Of a DNA stretch of 64,000 nucleotides, positions 34,986-43,272 are shown one piece after another. Under the pieces are notes generated by a model that made no database searches, was not told the origin of the DNA, and saw only the letters and a list, made by a program, of their open reading frames with translations. The DNA is taken from positions 4,216,001 to 4,280,000 of the forward strand of contig NZ_CP073315.1 of NCBI RefSeq assembly GCF_018140925.1, given 5' to 3'. This DNA comes from Psychrobacillus sp. INOP01 (lineage in GTDB: Bacteria > Bacillota > Bacilli > Bacillales_A > Planococcaceae). Every line of letters starts with the position of its first letter. The stretch's first letter is position 1. The translations under genes were made by a program, and so were the position numbers.

Positions 34986-35179
34986 AACTGAGAGTAATAA
35001 TACTCCTTTGTTTTCAACTTGTAAATAAAAATTTGTAGGGGCTGTTAAACCCTGTATCAGGGCTTATTTGTCGAGAAGAACTCTAACTGTGGCAATAATA
35101 TATTATGCATTCTAATTAAAAGAATTTGGATAGTTTTTTAAAATACTGTTCGAGGAAATAGCATCTAATTGTTCTTTTT

Positions 35180-35214
35180 CTTGTTCAACTAACGCAGCAG
35201 GTTAGTTCAATAAG
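35180..35214 (+). repeat. Array repeat 31, right half-site
   Basis: CTTGTTCAACTAACGCAGCAGG then TTAGTTCAATAAG. It closes the interval opened by repeat 30, so the ktr/kim block occupies an LH-RH interval just as the recombinase copies do. Confidence 0.85.
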
Positions 35215-35269
35215 AATAAATATTTACATTGGACTTTTTTATGTTATTATTAATGTAAATAAAATAACA

Positions 35270-35372
35270 TGGTGCTGTTTTTATCCCCGGGTAAAAACAT
35301 TTAATAAAGCATTGAGTCTCATTCCCATTAGGGCCTATTTATAGGCGGGGTGAGATTCAATGCTTTTTGTTT
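35270..35372 (+). promoter_or_regulatory. Structured leader with terminator ahead of the cyclodeaminase operon
   Basis: A small hairpin GTTTTTATCC..GGGTAAAAAC at about 35276-35297 is followed by a large one, AAGCATTGAGTCTCATTCCC.. GGGGTGAGATTCAATGCTT (35308-35366), and a T-run, all upstream of the first gene's ribosome site. This is the form of an attenuator. The aptamer, if any, matches none I know. Confidence 0.55.
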
Positions 35373-35416
35373 TTTATAACCATTGTTATTTAGACAAGTA
35401 TAAGGAGGTAAAGTCA

Positions 35417-36430
35417 ATGTTTGAATTTAGAGTTTTGAGTAATGATATCGTTAAACAAGTATTAAAAGTTAACCAAGTGATTGATTTAGTTGAGACAGTT
35501 TACAAATCTAAAAGTGAGAGTAAAACTGAAACATGGCCAACCATTTTTTATGATTTTGAACCGGGTAAGGCAGATATGGACATTAAATCAGGTTATTTAA
35601 AGAGTGAAAAGCTGTTTGGACATAAGACAGTAACATGGTTTGGTGAGAATGAAGAAAAGGGCATACCAACTTTAATAGGTTTGATTGTCGTATTTGATGC
35701 TGAAACAGGGAAACCTTTAGGGATAACGGATGCTGCGTTCATTACAGGAATACGAACTGGAGCGTCTGGTGCTATAGGAGCTAAATACTTAGCTAGAAAA
35801 AATTCTAAGAATCTATTAGTTCTTGGAGCCGGAAACCAGGCAATTTTTCAAATTGCAGCTACACTGACAGCATTGCCAAATCTAAAAAAAGTAATGATAT
35901 CAGCAAGAAATAAAATTAAACTAGAAAGTTTTATTAGCAGTATTTCACAACGACTACAACAAGAATTTGGAATCGATACAGAAACAATAATATTTGAAGA
36001 AGTTGAATGTTTAGAAAGTGCTGTAAAAAACAGTGACATCATCATCACTGTGACGTCTTCAAGAGTACCGTTAATAAAAAATAACTGGGTACAAAAAGGA
36101 ACGCATATTTCATGCATAGGGGCGGATATGGTAGGTAAACAAGAAATAGAATCTGAAATCATGTCAAAAGCTAGCATTTATGTAGATGATATGGAACATT
36201 GTGTACAAGTTGGTGAAATTGAACTACCTCTTAAGCAAGGCATAATTACGGAGAGTAATATCACTGGGGAGATTGGTGATTTAATATTGAGGAAAATTAA
36301 GGGAAGGTCCAACGATGAACAAGTAACTGTATTTGATGCTACAGGAATGGCACTTTTAGATCTCTATACAGCAAAAATTGCACTACAGACAGCCGAAGAA
36401 AAAGGTTTTGGGATAAAATCAGAAATTTAG
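35417..36430 (+). CDS. Ornithine cyclodeaminase / mu-crystallin family protein
   Basis: 337 residues from ATG 35417 (TAAGGAGG 8 bases ahead). Rossmann motif LLVLGAGNQAIFQIAA (near 135-150), TDAAFITGIRTGASGAIGAKYLA and IISCIGADMVGKQEIESE-type segments are family marks. Members are NAD(P)-dependent cyclodeaminases, imine reductases or amino-acid dehydrogenases. Paired with a PLP dehydratase in the same layout as EutC-EutB of ectoine breakdown and SbnB-SbnA, so a role in a small amino-acid pathway is likely; which one is open. Confidence 0.82.
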   Translation: MFEFRVLSNDIVKQVLKVNQVIDLVETVYKSKSESKTETWPTIFYDFEPGKADMDIKSGYLKSEKLFGHKTVTWFGENEEKGIPTLIGLIVVFDAETGKPLGITDAAFITGIRTGASGAIGAKYLARKNSKNLLVLGAGNQAIFQIAATLTALPNLKKVMISARNKIKLESFISSISQRLQQEFGIDTETIIFEEVECLESAVKNSDIIITVTSSRVPLIKNNWVQKGTHISCIGADMVGKQEIESEIMSKASIYVDDMEHCVQVGEIELPLKQGIITESNITGEIGDLILRKIKGRSNDEQVTVFDATGMALLDLYTAKIALQTAEEKGFGIKSEI

Positions 36431-36444
36431 AAGGTGGAATATAA

Positions 36445-37410
36445 TTGCTGAGTTTTAATTATAATCATGTTAAAGACGCTTATGAACGTATCAAAAATAA
36501 TGTGACAAAAACACCACTTGAGGAATCTTTTTACTTGGGAGATGAAAGTAAAAAATATTTCTTTAAACTCGAATCTTTACAAAGAGTAAAAAGCTTCAAA
36601 ATCCGAGGAGCATTAAATAAAATGATGACTTTAACTAAGGAGGAAATGAGTCATGGTGTTGCTGCAATTTCTTCAGGCAACCATGGAAGTTCCGTAAGTT
36701 ATGCAGCTTCGATTCTTGGAATAAATAATGTGAAAATCATTGTTCCTAAAAGTACCCCACAAAGCAAAATAGACAAAATTCAATATTTTGGAGGTGAAGT
36801 AATACTATTAGGAAATAATTATGATGAAGCTCATTCATTAGGGATGGAATTTATAAAAGAACATAAATTAATTTATATTGATGCTTACTATAGTGATCCT
36901 CAAATTTATGGTGGTCAGGGTACAGTTGCGATTGAACTTCTTGAGCAAAATAGTGACATTGATACCATCGTAGTGCCGATAGGGGGAGGTGGGCTAATTA
37001 CAGGAATAGCTGTTGCCGCTAAAACTATAAAACCAGAGATTCGTATCATAGGAGTACAAACAGAGGCATGTCCTGCTATGATAAAATCTTACGAAGACAA
37101 TATTTTTTATGAAGAATTTCACAGCGAGGAATCATTATGTGATGCTCTTGTTGGAGGGATCGGTAAACTCAGCTTTGATTTGGCCAAAGATTACGTTGAT
37201 GATTTTATAGCTGTATCAGAAGAATCTATTGCTAAAGCAGTTAGTTTCATGGCAAAAAAGGAGAAGTATATTGTGGAAGCAGGTAGCTGCACTACGGTAG
37301 CTGCCGTTATGGATTATAGAGAGCGAATTGGAGGGAAAAACATTGCTCTTGTTTTATCCGGTGGTAATATAGATGGAAATGTATTGACTGATATTTTATC
37401 AAAATACTAA
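36445..37410 (+). CDS. PLP-dependent threonine dehydratase-like enzyme (EutB/IlvA family)
   Basis: 321 residues from TTG, 14 bases after the cyclodeaminase gene. Schiff-base lysine in QRVKSFKIRGALNKM (near 52), substrate loop SSGNHGSSVSYAA and phosphate-binding GGGGL (near 179). A single catalytic domain with no ACT regulatory domain, as in catabolic or hydroxyectoine-type (EutB) enzymes. Probably one operon with its neighbour. Confidence 0.85.
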   Translation: MLSFNYNHVKDAYERIKNNVTKTPLEESFYLGDESKKYFFKLESLQRVKSFKIRGALNKMMTLTKEEMSHGVAAISSGNHGSSVSYAASILGINNVKIIVPKSTPQSKIDKIQYFGGEVILLGNNYDEAHSLGMEFIKEHKLIYIDAYYSDPQIYGGQGTVAIELLEQNSDIDTIVVPIGGGGLITGIAVAAKTIKPEIRIIGVQTEACPAMIKSYEDNIFYEEFHSEESLCDALVGGIGKLSFDLAKDYVDDFIAVSEESIAKAVSFMAKKEKYIVEAGSCTTVAAVMDYRERIGGKNIALVLSGGNIDGNVLTDILSKY

Positions 37411-37484
37411 TGTGATTTGTTACTATGACAGAACATATTAAATAAAAAATTTCTTCAAGAGAATAAAATTTGATTACAAATTAA

Positions 37485-37516
37485 AAAGGCTTTCCTTAAT
37501 GGAGAGCTTTTTTTAT
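37485..37516 (+). terminator. Intrinsic terminator of the two-gene operon
   Basis: GGCTTTCC-TTAA-TGGAGAGC with a seven-T run. Confidence 0.75.
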
Positions 37517-37617
37517 ATATTTGGACTAGCAAGGGCATTTTCGTTAACCTAGATAAGAACCAAATAGAATTACTATTTTGGAAATTTATAGTCAATAATA
37601 AAAATGAAAAGTAAGTT

Positions 37618-37704
37618 TCTTCTTCAACTAACGGGTGCTTTACTTCAAGAAGGAGTAAAGCCTTTTTTTCTTATTGAACTAAAGCGGCAGGTTAGTTTAA
37701 GAAG
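37618..37704 (+). repeat. Array repeat 32, full, class A
   Basis: CTTCTTCAACTAACGGGTGC, perfect class A hairpin, RH GAACTAAAGCGGCAGGTTAG then TTTAAGAAGG. From GCGGCAG rightward the sequence is repeated at 46139, marking the left edge of a duplicated cassette. Confidence 0.92.
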
Positions 37705-37828
37705 GAAATAATGAAAGTAATGAAGAATGGTACAAGTAAAGAGGTATTTATATACTAAATAACGAAAAGTATTGATTCTTATACCACCATTTTGAATCTA
37801 ACAATAACGTTAAAAAGAGAGGCGAATA

Positions 37829-38056
37829 ATGCTAAACAGATTAAGAATACCGTTATTAATATGTGCTGTAGTTTTTGGATTTTTAGATTTAATAACTCCG
37901 CTTGAGTTAATACCATTTATGATGTTGTCAGGTACTTCGATGTTTCTGTCAGGATTAGATGAATTTAAAAAAGACAAAAAAGCAAAATATGGTTATATAT
38001 TCATAACTATTTCTATAATTCTAATTTTGGTTGCTGTAATTAAATTATTTACATAA
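37829..38056 (+). CDS. Small two-helix membrane protein (75 aa), duplicated cassette copy 1
   Basis: Helices near 8-36 and 53-74 joined by FLSGLDEFKKDKKAKYG; possibly DUF3953-like. GAGAGGCG precedes the ATG. It is the same as the gene at 46284 except for a three-base in-frame deletion (one Leu missing). A short basic scrap (FFLLGKVIGESLKKQKVKKK) follows near 38095 in both copies. Confidence 0.75.
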   Translation: MLNRLRIPLLICAVVFGFLDLITPLELIPFMMLSGTSMFLSGLDEFKKDKKAKYGYIFITISIILILVAVIKLFT

Positions 38057-38231
38057 TGGTGTTGCATTGAACCAAGAAGGATTAATGACTTTTTAGCGTT
38101 TTTTCTGCTTGGAAAGGTTATAGGAGAAAGCTTGAAAAAGCAGAAGGTGAAGAAGAAATAAGACACGCATTTGTGCCTTTTCTCCTGATGATATAATTTT
38201 GTTTCTTATAGCAATTGCAGTATTTATTTTT

Positions 38232-38315
38232 TAAGCTAACGAGTGCTTTAGCAAACAAGTGGCTGCCTGTAAGGGTGCTTTTTCTTATTGAACTAACGGT
38301 GCAGGTTAGTTGAGT
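38232..38315 (+). repeat. Array repeat 33, full, class B
   Basis: TTAAGCTAACGAGTGCTTTA, GGCTGCCTGTAAGGGTGC hairpin with T-run, RH GAACTAACGGTGCAGGTTAG. Identical to repeat 43 until CTAACG, where the NN dinucleotide and the downstream cassette change. Confidence 0.92.
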
Positions 38316-38343
38316 AAAAAAATGAATTGGAGGTCGAACAGAT

Positions 38344-38589
38344 ATGAAACGAGAGGGAATTGTTAAATGGTTTAAAGAAGAAAAGGGGTATGGTCGTATT
38401 ATGCTTGACGGTGAGGATGGAAATCATGTTTTTGTTCATTTTAGTTCGATTTTACCTGATAAAGAAAGACTTCCAAATGGATTCAGATTCCTTAAACAAG
38501 GTCAAAAAGTATCCTTTGATTTAGTTGAAAAACCAAATTCTACTGACCAAAAGCAAGTTGCAGAAAATGTAATCATTATCTCTGACTAA
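38344..38589 (+). CDS. Cold-shock domain protein
   Basis: 81 residues. GIVKWFKEEKGYGRIMLDG contains RNP1 (KGYGRI) and HVFVHFSSI contains RNP2, the nucleic-acid-binding motifs of CspA. It is longer than CspA because of an extra loop (PDKERLPNGFRFLKQ). RNA chaperone-like function expected. GGAGG precedes the ATG. Single-gene cassette. Confidence 0.88.
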   Translation: MKREGIVKWFKEEKGYGRIMLDGEDGNHVFVHFSSILPDKERLPNGFRFLKQGQKVSFDLVEKPNSTDQKQVAENVIIISD

Positions 38590-38597
38590 AAAATTCT

Positions 38598-38655
38598 TTT
38601 TCAACTAACGGGTGCTTTAGTCAAGTAGAGCAACGTCTTTTAAGACATTGCTCCT
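38598..38655 (+). repeat. Array repeat 34, left half with class D terminator
   Basis: TTTTTCAACTAACGGGTGCT, TTAGTCAAGTA, GAGCAACGTC..GACATTGCTC hairpin; opens the second recombinase unit. Confidence 0.9.
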
Positions 38656-38661
38656 TTACAT

Positions 38662-39506
38662 TTAAAAGTACTTCTGATAATACTCTTTCCTTAACCTTCC
38701 GCTTAACTGAGCATAGATCTTGGTGGTTTCACTTTTCTCATGTCCGATAGACTTTGTATGACTTCAATAGGAGCTCCATTATTCATCAAATGAGTTCCAT
38801 AGCTGTGTCTAAGTTGGTGCGGATGAATCTCTTTATTAATTTCCGCACGATTGGAGATTCGCTTGATGATGTATCGCATTTGGGCGACACTCATTTTATG
38901 TGGCTGTCTTGCTGTTACAAAGATTGCTGAAATATGGTCTTTACGGCTTTCCATATACCGTTTGAGCCATATGTCACAACGTGTATTAAAATAAACTTCT
39001 CTTTCCTTATCGCCTTTTCCTCTAACGACCGCGGATTGATTGGACCAATTAATATGGTTCTTTTCTAACGCAACTATTTCTCCAATTCGACAACCGGTAG
39101 AAAACATGAATTCAAAAATCGCTTTTTCCATTGGGGAATGACACGATTCACGAAGGTGTTCAATCTCCCGTTCGGTTAGATACTTGGGAATTCGCTTACC
39201 TACTTTGGGTTCTTTAATTTTGGAAGTTGGATTCTTACTTAGGAAACCTTCTTCATGAGACCAACGAAAAAATGACTTCAAAAAGCGGATACGATGTGCA
39301 AGACTGGCCGGTTTTAAATGCTTGCCGGATATAGCGAGATATTCCATCAGTTGATTTGTATCCAGCAATTTCATCTCTATATCCTTAAAATAACCAATTA
39401 GTAGCAAAGACTGTAATCGGTAGGCCCTCAACGTTTGTGGCGAAAAGCCCTCTATTCGCTTATCCGCTTCAAACGAAGCCCATGCTTTTGATAGTAACAA
39501 TTCCAT
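38662..39506 (-). pseudogene. Tyrosine recombinase, frameshifted (array recombinase, copy 2)
   Basis: Nearly identical to the intact copy at 43273-44112 and with the normal ATG (GGGGGA ahead, MELLLSKAW). One base is missing near 38742, so after IEVIQSL the frame reads SDMRKVKPP and stops at 38703 instead of giving LMGHEKSETTKIYAQ. The last catalytic histidine and the tyrosine nucleophile are lost. Without the deletion it would be a 281-residue enzyme. Confidence 0.9.
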
Positions 39507-39574
39507 TCCCCCTAAAATAGTAATATTAAAAGGATTATTGCCAACTTAATAGAATTATAGACATAGGGGGTGTT

Positions 39575-39604
39575 TTGACTAACCCGGCAGTTTAGTTGAA
39601 TAAG
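39575..39604 (+). repeat. Array repeat 34, right half-site
   Basis: TTTGACTAACCCGGCAGTTT then AGTTGAATAAGG. It lies just upstream of the recombinase start on the minus strand. Confidence 0.88.
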
Positions 39605-39662
39605 GGATAGAGATATAATTAAAATGCGAAATTAATGTGAAAACTTAGTTTTGGAGGTTTAT

Positions 39663-40124
39663 ATGGACTATATTATGGATTTAAGAAAGTTAGTAGGTAG
39701 TCGTCCGCTTATTATGGTTGGTGCCTGTGTCATTGTAATAAATAAAGAAAATAGTCTACTCTTGCAACTTCGTAAGGATAATAATTGTTGGGGATTAGCT
39801 GGTGGTTCTTTAGAAATGGGGGAATCTTTAGAACAAGCAGCTAAAAGAGAATTACTTGAAGAAACAGGTTTGGTTGCAAATAAATTAACGTTATTCAATG
39901 TCTATTCTGGCGAAAAGTTCTACTATAAATATCCGCATGGTGATGAGGTTTATAATGTGGTAACAGCTTACATATGTAATGATGATTATGAAGGAGTATT
40001 AAAAAAAGAGGATAGTGAAGTTCAAGAATTACATTTCTTTCGCTTCAACGAACTTCCGTCCAACATTAGCCCACCCGATTTACCAGTAATACAAGAATAC
40101 TTACAAAAGTTTATATTCAACTAA
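39663..40124 (+). CDS. Nudix hydrolase
   Basis: About 153 residues from ATG 39663 (TTGGAGGTT ahead). Nudix box GGSLEMGESLEQAAKRELLEE with an MutT-like flank LLLQLRKDNNCWGL; may be a nucleotide-pool sanitiser. The last codons TTC AAC TAA lie inside repeat 35, so the repeat provides the stop codon. Confidence 0.88.
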   Translation: MDYIMDLRKLVGSRPLIMVGACVIVINKENSLLLQLRKDNNCWGLAGGSLEMGESLEQAAKRELLEETGLVANKLTLFNVYSGEKFYYKYPHGDEVYNVVTAYICNDDYEGVLKKEDSEVQELHFFRFNELPSNISPPDLPVIQEYLQKFIFN

Positions 40125-40197
40125 CGGGCGCTTTACTTCAAGAAGGGGTATAGCCTTTTTTCTTATTGAACTAACGCAGCAGTTTAGTTCAATAAGA
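40112..40197 (+). repeat. Array repeat 35, full, class A
   Basis: TATATTCAACTAACGGGCGC, class A hairpin (TATAGCC right arm) with T-run, RH GAACTAACGCAGCAGTTTAG then TTCAATAAG. Confidence 0.9.
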
Positions 40198-40253
40198 AAA
40201 ACAAAAAATACCGCTCAATAATCCAGACAATGAAAAGTATTTAAAATTATATA

Positions 40254-40612
40254 TTACCTCTTTACAGCATGGATAAAATGGACTGTCTCAAAAGCACATA
40301 AATAATCTGTACGATCTCTAAAGAAAAGTTCCTGTATTGCATTAGGTGTCAAATGTTCATAAATAAGCAAACCTGATTCTTCTAACATGGTTTGAATTTC
40401 GTTATTTGTGAAACTGGATTTCATCGATTCGCCACTTGCTGAAGCCATTTTAACCATATTTCCAACTCTATTAGACATGCTTTTTTCTTCATAGAGTGTA
40501 TCATCTGCATAGTCAAAAACTATAGAGGTTCCCGATGGGACTTTAGCAAATAAATGTTTAATCAGGCTTGAATTTTCATCTCGAATTGAGATAGAACAGT
40601 ATACGGCTTTTT
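40254..40612 (-). pseudogene. C-terminal fragment of a SAM-dependent methyltransferase
   Basis: Minus-strand frame with ISIRDENSSLIKHLFAKV, IVFDYADDTLYEEK, MLEESGLLIYEHLTP and DYLCAFETVHFIHAV, the C-terminal half of class I (leucine carboxyl methyltransferase-like) enzymes. The SAM-binding N-terminal half is missing; homology ends exactly where a partial RH site (40622) begins, so site recombination probably cut it. Confidence 0.7.
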
Positions 40613-40621
40613 TTATGAAAA

Positions 40622-40643
40622 AGGAGGTTAGTGTAATAAAAGA
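40622..40643 (+). repeat. Array repeat 36, partial right half-site
   Basis: GGAGGTTAGTGTAATAAAAG, the right arm of an RH with its left arm replaced by methyltransferase sequence. Confidence 0.6.
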
Positions 40644-40705
40644 AGTGTTTTTTAATAACATATAAAATGTTATTTTTACAAAAAGCGTTGGGAGAGTGGC
40701 TAAGC

Positions 40706-41719
40706 ATGATAAAATATCCAATCTTAGAAAAAGGTGCAACAATAGGAGTAACTGCACCATCATCTGGAGTCCCAAGTGAATTACATCACTTGTTGAAATC
40801 TGCATTCAAAAGTGTGGAAAAGAAAGGTTTTAACTTCATCTGCGGAGAAACTGCATGGACACAAGATAAGGAAAAGTCTGCATCTGCTAAAAAGCGTGCA
40901 GAAGAGTTCAATAAAATGATGCTTAGTGATAATATTCAACTTATTATTCCTCCTTGGGGCGGAGAGCTACTTATTGAGACACTTGAATATATTGACTTTG
41001 AAAATATAAAAAGTAAGTGGATATTAGGTTATTCTGATATAAGTCTGCTACTGTTAGCAATTACATTGAAAACGGGTACTGCTACAGCACACGGAACCAA
41101 CTTAGTGGATTTAAGAGGAGAGTATTCTGATGATACGACAGCAATGTGGCGAACAGTATTGTCTACCAAAATGAATGAATCAATTCTCCAACATTCATCA
41201 GAAAAATATCAAAAAGAATGGCAACCTGATAACCCTACTCCTTATATTTTCAATCTAACAGAACAAACTTACTGGAAATCAACTGTAAACGAAAAAGTTA
41301 AGATACAGGGGCGATTACTTGGTGGTTGTATTGATATAATTAGGCATCTGATTGGTACACCATATGGGAATGTACAAAATTTTAAAGAGAATTATATTGA
41401 AGGAGATTCTGTTATTTGGTATCTCGAAAATTTGCAGTTATCGACAACTGAATTGCGTAGGACCCTCGTGCAAATGAAATTAGCAGGTTGGTTTGAGGAT
41501 TGTAGTGGCATTATGTTTGGGAGAAGTCCAGCAAATCCAGCTGTTACAAATTATACAGTTGAAGATGTTTATAAAGAACTTTCTAAAGAGCTTCAAATTC
41601 CTATTTTGTACGATATTGATTGCGGTCATGTTCCACCACAAATGACTTTTATAAATGGAGCATTCGCTGAAGTTGAATCAGATAATGGTCAAGGTACTGT
41701 GTTACAAACTTTTAAATAA
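40706..41719 (+). CDS. S66-family LD-carboxypeptidase / MccF-like protein
   Basis: 337 residues from ATG 40706 (GGGAGAGTGG ahead). IGVTAPSSGVPSE, IIPPWGGELLIETLEYIDF and ILGYSDISLLLLA (Ser nucleophile in GYSD), then GGCIDIIRHLIGT (Glu/Asp region) and the histidine in DCGHVPPQM. The family trims L,D-peptides of murein; the MccF branch destroys the peptide-nucleotide antibiotic microcin C. The PWGG loop and length favour the MccF-like branch, consistent with an immunity cassette (inference). Confidence 0.85.
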   Translation: MIKYPILEKGATIGVTAPSSGVPSELHHLLKSAFKSVEKKGFNFICGETAWTQDKEKSASAKKRAEEFNKMMLSDNIQLIIPPWGGELLIETLEYIDFENIKSKWILGYSDISLLLLAITLKTGTATAHGTNLVDLRGEYSDDTTAMWRTVLSTKMNESILQHSSEKYQKEWQPDNPTPYIFNLTEQTYWKSTVNEKVKIQGRLLGGCIDIIRHLIGTPYGNVQNFKENYIEGDSVIWYLENLQLSTTELRRTLVQMKLAGWFEDCSGIMFGRSPANPAVTNYTVEDVYKELSKELQIPILYDIDCGHVPPQMTFINGAFAEVESDNGQGTVLQTFK

Positions 41720-41729
41720 AATTATAGAT

Positions 41730-41882
41730 GTGTTCTTTAATGATTTTTTTTGTAATAAATTTAAGGGCGTATTCTTAGGTAATGTTCAAACAGACCAAGA
41801 AGACTATGAAATGTTTCATAATTGGGTTGAGACAATGCTATATCGTACCGATTTAGAACTAAATATAGTTAAACCTTATTAA
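41730..41882 (+). pseudogene. C-terminal gene fragment
   Basis: Reads FKGVFLGNVQTDQEDYEMF then HNWVETMLYRTDLELNIVKPY and stops inside repeat 37 (TATTAA). No start or ribosome site of its own. The parent family is not recognised. Confidence 0.4.
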
Positions 41883-41957
41883 ACTAACGGGTGCTTTACT
41901 TCAAGAAGGAGTAAAGCACCCGTTAGTTGAAGTAATGCAACAGGTTAGTATAACAAA
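41876..41957 (+). repeat. Array repeat 37, variant with perfect long palindrome
   Basis: AACTAACGGGTGCTTTACT, nine-base loop, then its exact complement AGTAAAGCACCCGTTAGTT (41882-41928), instead of the class A right arm with T-run. RH follows as GTAATGCAACAGGTTAGTAT. The entire LH has been copied in inverted form. Confidence 0.92.
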
Positions 41958-41984
41958 GTTATTGTACTAAAAGGGGGAGAATGG

Positions 41985-42404
41985 TTGATTAAAAGGAAAG
42001 CTATAACTTTTTTCTTTGCAACAATTTTGTCGATTACTTTCATCTTAATTTTTATTTTCGGCGAATGGGAAAGACCATTTGAATTGATACCTATGATTGG
42101 GATTTATAGCTTACTATTTTCACCGATTATATTAATTTATGGTGTTCCTGTAACTTTTTTATCTGATTATTTATCCAAACGATTCAAAGGATTTAAAAGA
42201 GTGATTTTAGCACTACTAATTCATTTGTTTTTTGTTATTTCTTTTGCATTTGTCTATGGCATAATCTTTGAATCAAGTGATTTCTTTTCAAACTTTAATA
42301 ACTATTGGGTAGGAGAAGGGGAACTAAATTTTATTGCTGGAATTATGACTTCATTTTTCTTTTGGGCGGTGGATGAAGTCCTAAGACGTATCCGACCCGA
42401 ATAA
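41985..42404 (+). CDS. Four-helix membrane protein (139 aa)
   Basis: TTG after GGGGGAGAA. Hydrophobic segments near 7-24, 36-60, 73-95 and 115-132; ends VDEVLRRIRPE. No family recognised. Single-gene cassette. Confidence 0.7.
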   Translation: MIKRKAITFFFATILSITFILIFIFGEWERPFELIPMIGIYSLLFSPIILIYGVPVTFLSDYLSKRFKGFKRVILALLIHLFFVISFAFVYGIIFESSDFFSNFNNYWVGEGELNFIAGIMTSFFFWAVDEVLRRIRPE

Positions 42405-42410
42405 AAAATT

Positions 42411-42502
42411 TTCTTATTCAACTAACGGGTGCTTTAGTTAAACAAGGGGCTGCCTGTATGGGTAGCTTTTTCTTATTGAACTAACGCAGCAGGTTAGCTC
42501 AA
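42411..42502 (+). repeat. Array repeat 38, full, class B
   Basis: CTTATTCAACTAACGGGTGC, GGCTGCCTGTATGGGTAGC terminator, RH GAACTAACGCAGCAGGTTAG with right arm CTCAAATGG. Confidence 0.92.
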
Positions 42503-42530
42503 ATGGGTGGATGCACTAAAAGAGTATTAA

Positions 42531-42560
42531 AAAAGGAACAGTAAAAAACTGTTCCTTTCT
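42531..42560. terminator. Intrinsic terminator at the 3' end of the RidA gene
   Basis: AAAGGAACAGT..ACTGTTCCTTT perfect stem, A/T runs on both sides. Confidence 0.8.
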
Positions 42561-42565
42561 TAAAT

Positions 42566-42958
42566 TTAAACTTCAGCACACCATAATTCTATTTCTATCT
42601 TCAATTCAGGCAAGCCTAATGCTGAAATATATGCAATTGTCATTGAAGGGTATTCATCCTCAAAAAATTCATCCCATTTAAGGTATAGATAATCCCAGTC
42701 TATTTCTTCAGTCGCCCAAATATTAACTTTAATGACGCTATCTTGTGATAACCCCTCTGATTGAAGAACCTTTTTCATGTTAGCAAAAGTATTAGTTATT
42801 TGGTCGTTTAGATTTTGAGGGACGTTGCCGTTCATATCTGTCCCTACTTGACCCGATGTTACTATTAAACCAGCACCTTTTGGTACTCTAGTGACATGAC
42901 TGTAGTTTCCTACTGGTTTGGGCATGAACTCAGGGTTATTTCTAATAATTTTTTCCAT
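42566..42958 (-). CDS. RidA/YjgF-family protein
   Basis: 130 residues on the minus strand. PVGNYSHVTRVPKG, LIVTSGQVGTDMNGNVP, QITNTFANMKKVLQSEGL and VNIWATEEIDWDYL follow the family. The catalytic arginine of RidA imine deaminases (PARAAV) is replaced (PSMTIAYISALGLP), so this is probably one of the Rid subgroups with a different or unknown activity. Confidence 0.85.
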   Translation of the reverse strand: MEKIIRNNPEFMPKPVGNYSHVTRVPKGAGLIVTSGQVGTDMNGNVPQNLNDQITNTFANMKKVLQSEGLSQDSVIKVNIWATEEIDWDYLYLKWDEFFEDEYPSMTIAYISALGLPELKIEIELWCAEV

Positions 42959-43033
42959 AATAATACCTCACTCACTATAAATTTTCTGCTTATTTTCTTA
43001 TTATTTAGACAGAGCTCACCAATTATTATCTAA

Positions 43034-43099
43034 TTAATAGAAAACAGCAGTCGAGTACCCATAACCCATAGATAAAAACACAAGTATTTTCTTTTTCAT
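43034..43099 (-). other. 21-codon ORF, probably a truncated gene start
   Basis: ATG after GGGAGTG encodes MKKKILVFLSMGYGYSTAVFY, the look of a signal or first membrane helix, then a stop. It lies between the RidA gene and repeat 39; no other feature is seen in 42959-43205. Confidence 0.25.
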
Positions 43100-43205
43100 G
43101 GTATGGACACTCCCTTTCTTTATAATGTGGGCAATATATATATTATAAATTAGTAATAGATTTTCTAAAGTTTACTATACCACAATATATTATATGCTAA
43201 CAAAT

Positions 43206-43266
43206 CTTATTCAACTAACGGGTGCTTTAGTAAAATAGAGCAACGTCTTTTAAAACGTTGCTCCTT
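43206..43266 (+). repeat. Array repeat 39, left half with class D terminator
   Basis: CTTATTCAACTAACGGGTGC, TTTAGTAAAATA, GAGCAACGT..ACGTTGCTC hairpin. It opens the unit holding the intact recombinase. Confidence 0.92.
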
Positions 43267-43272
43267 ATTCAT

